The position numbers were made by a program, and so were the translations under genes. Below the pieces are notes generated by a model. That model was given only the letters and a program-made list of their open reading frames with translations, made no database searches and was not told the DNA's origin. This document shows, in pieces, positions 5,949-7,463 of a stretch of 7,463 nt of DNA. Within the stretch, counting starts at the first letter, position 1; each line of letters starts with the position of its first letter. Location: contig CADBXH010000088.1 in the NCBI GenBank assembly GCA_902798605.1, positions 1 to 7,463 on the forward strand, read 5' to 3'. The stretch comes from an uncultured Ruminococcus sp. Its GTDB lineage: Bacteria; Bacillota_A; Clostridia; Oscillospirales; Acutalibacteraceae.

Positions 5949-5991
5949 ATACAGTCGGGAATTCGAGTTCGTTTTTATCGCCGGACTGTAT
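5949..5991 (+). other. Hairpin in the proA leader
   Basis: ATACAGTC (5949-5956) pairs with GACTGTAT (5984-5991), and two further G-C pairs form inside after one G-G mismatch. The loop of about 20 bases holds a T run (5972-5976). The hairpin is flanked by a near-direct repeat, TCAATTAATCAAATA at 5921-5935 and TCAATTATCAAATA at 6007-6020. No T run follows the stem, so it is not a standard terminator. It may be a further module of the repeat element or an mRNA-stabilising stem before proA. Confidence 0.45.
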
Positions 5992-6039
5992 TCTCGACCG
6001 AAATTATCAATTATCAAATAATATAAGAAGGAGATAATT

Positions 6040-7284
6040 ATGACTACTCTTGAAATTATGGGCGCAAACGCCAAAAAGGCTGCACGCTTCCTTATGACCG
6101 CCGGGTCAAAAAAGAACGACGCGCTTTACGCTATCGCAAAGGCGCTGAGAGACAACACCGATAAAATCGTCGCTGCTAACGCGGTCGACATAGCAAACGG
6201 CGAGCAGGCGGGACTGACCGTATCGCTGCTCGACAGATTAAGACTTGACGAGAGCCGTATCGAGGGTATGGCTCAGGGCGTTGAGCAGGTAGCGGCATTC
6301 GCCGATCCCGTCGGCAGGATACTTGACGGCCGCACGATCGCCAACGGACTTAAGATCCAAAAGGTCACAGTACCGCTTGGAGTTATCGGCATCATTTACG
6401 AGGCTCGTCCCAACGTCACCTCTGACGCGTCGGCGCTCTGCCTCAAAGCCGGAAGCGCGGTCATCCTGCGCGGCGGCAAGGAAGCCATCAACTCTAATAC
6501 GGCGATCACCGAGATCATGCGCGAGGCGATCAAGTCCGCAGGTCTTCCCGAGGACTGCGTAGCGCTCGTCACCGACACCACACGCCAGAGCGCGACCGAG
6601 CTTATGCAGCTCTCAGAGTACCTCGACGTGCTCATTCCGCGCGGCGGAAAAGGGCTTATCAAGAGCGTTGTAAACAACTCAAAGGTTCCCGTTATCGAGA
6701 CGGGCTCGGGCAACTGCCACGTTTATGTTGACGCGAGCGCCGATCCCGAAATGGCGGCTCAGATAGTATTTAACGCAAAGACCTCACGTCCCTCCGTGTG
6801 CAACGCGATCGAAACCGTTATCATCCACAAGGACTGTGCTGAGGAGATCCTTCCCAAGATCAAGGCAGAGCTCGACAAGAAGAACGTTGAGATCCGCGGA
6901 TGCGAAAAGACTCAGGCTATCCTCGGTTCCGACATCGTTCCCGCTACCGAGGAGGACTACGCAACAGAGTTCCTCGACTATATTATCGCGATCAAGGTAG
7001 TCGACAGCCTTGACGACGCTATAGACCACATCGCGAAGTTCAGCTCAGGTCACAGCGAGTGCATCGTTACAAGCGACTACGCAAGCTCTGAGAAGTTCAC
7101 CGCCTGCGTAGATTCCGCCGCGGTTTATGTGAACGCTTCAACAAGATTTACCGACGGCGGCGAGTTCGGCTTGGGCGCGGAGATCGGTATCTCTACACAG
7201 AAGCTCCACGCCAGAGGCCCGATGGGACTCAACGAGCTGACCAGCAACAAGTTCATCATCCTCGGCAACGGACAGATCAGATAA
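6040..7284 (+). CDS. proA: Gamma-glutamyl phosphate reductase
   Basis: A complete 414-residue enzyme of the aldehyde dehydrogenase superfamily. It reduces gamma-glutamyl phosphate with NADPH to glutamate semialdehyde, which cyclises to pyrroline-5-carboxylate, the substrate of ProC. Visible motifs: VPLGVIGIIYEARPNVTSD (111-129), AVILRGGKEAINSN (140-153), LIPRGGKGLIKSVV, PVIETGSGNCHVYVD, TSRPSVCNAIET (248-259) with Cys254 as the expected catalytic nucleophile, and the conserved end FTDGGEFGLGAEIGISTQKL followed by HARGPMGL. Length is normal for the family. The start is set by AAGGAG (6028-6033) six bases before the ATG. Together with ProB it channels an unstable intermediate, so co-expression is expected; transcription probably reads through from proB, as I see no convincing promoter or terminator between them. 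Its 3' end overlaps a convergent gene by 8 bases. Confidence 0.97.
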   Translation: MTTLEIMGANAKKAARFLMTAGSKKNDALYAIAKALRDNTDKIVAANAVDIANGEQAGLTVSLLDRLRLDESRIEGMAQGVEQVAAFADPVGRILDGRTIANGLKIQKVTVPLGVIGIIYEARPNVTSDASALCLKAGSAVILRGGKEAINSNTAITEIMREAIKSAGLPEDCVALVTDTTRQSATELMQLSEYLDVLIPRGGKGLIKSVVNNSKVPVIETGSGNCHVYVDASADPEMAAQIVFNAKTSRPSVCNAIETVIIHKDCAEEILPKIKAELDKKNVEIRGCEKTQAILGSDIVPATEEDYATEFLDYIIAIKVVDSLDDAIDHIAKFSSGHSECIVTSDYASSEKFTACVDSAAVYVNASTRFTDGGEFGLGAEIGISTQKLHARGPMGLNELTSNKFIILGNGQIR

Positions 7285-7462
7285 GAAGATACGCGAGCGC
7301 GAGCAGCATTGAAGGGTCGTTGTTCGTATCGCTGAGCAATAAGATCAAAGCGAGTATTATGCTCTTTTCCTTGTCCTTGAACAGGGTTTCTATCAGCCCT
7401 TTTTCAGGCGGCGGAGCTTCGGGTTTTATTTCTTTTTCAGAATTATTATTCGGTGCTTCCGA
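7277..7462 (-). CDS. C-terminal part of a small Leu-rich protein (start beyond right edge)
   Basis: An open minus-strand frame enters from the right edge and gives 61 residues before a TGA at 7277-7279. Residues 1-20 of the visible part are polar and charged with a Pro cluster (KPEAPPPEKG), suggesting a disordered linker. The rest contains TLFKDKEKSIILALILLLSD (26-45) and ends DPSMLLALAYLLI (49-61). These are two short hydrophobic Leu-rich helices joined by an Asp/Asn-rich turn. Similar small proteins with a basic-acidic stretch before LLALLLLL segments are common in clostridia; I know no function. The helices are short for membrane spans and could be amphipathic. Good codon structure and a patterned C-terminus support a real gene. 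It converges on proA with an 8-base overlap and no visible terminator for either gene. Confidence 0.65.
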   Translation of the reverse strand, partial: SEAPNNNSEKEIKPEAPPPEKGLIETLFKDKEKSIILALILLLSDTNNDPSMLLALAYLLI

Positions 7463-7463
7463 A

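Noticed and set aside
5607..6026. Open frames on both strands between proB and proA
   Set aside because: They run through the palindromic repeat, have biased odd composition and show no protein-like pattern or ribosome site.
5930..6039. T-box or proline-responsive riboswitch before proA, and a local proA promoter
   Set aside because: No T-box consensus is visible. The best -10-like sequences lack a matching -35 or sit too close to the ribosome site.

Overview
The window looks like chromosomal DNA from a clostridial gut bacterium, most likely of the Ruminococcus / Oscillospiraceae type. That rests on strong AGGAGG-type ribosome sites, moderate GC with AT-rich promoters, a CotH-type secreted protein beside a lipoprotein with a cohesin-like domain, a PUA-less ProB, and GC-rich palindromic intergenic repeats. 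The placement comes from familiarity with such sequences; no search was run.

Layout. (1) Bases 3-1805, minus strand: a long secreted CotH-kinase-family protein whose C-terminus lies beyond the left edge. (2) Bases 1806-2020: a divergent intergenic region with a promoter for each direction and a small hairpin that reads as a terminator on the minus strand. (3) Bases 2021-2953: a lipoprotein with a signal peptide, a long Gly/Asn/Ser repeat linker and a beta-rich, cohesin-like C-terminal domain, followed by a strong terminator. (4) Bases 3030-3330: a gene-free, highly structured leader before a vitamin B6 kinase gene. (5) Bases 3331-4713: the kinase and an abutting membrane protein that looks like an ECF-transporter S component; together they make a likely vitamin B6 uptake and salvage operon, closed by a terminator. 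(6) Bases 4802-7284: proB with a near-consensus promoter, then proA. The two genes are separated by 376 bases carrying a modular palindromic repeat element with imperfect terminal inverted repeats. (7) Bases 7277-7462, minus strand: the end of a small Leu-rich protein that converges on and overlaps proA by 8 bases.

How they work together. ProB and ProA carry out the first two steps of proline synthesis from glutamate; ProC is not in the window. The B6 kinase would trap imported pyridoxal/pyridoxine as the phosphate. The CotH protein and the lipoprotein share a divergent promoter region and are both exported, so they may act together at the cell surface.

The best candidates for something undescribed are the folded leader before the B6 operon, which has competing pairings, and the CotH / Ser-Gly-Asn lipoprotein pair. 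The repeat element splitting proB from proA is the clearest structural oddity.
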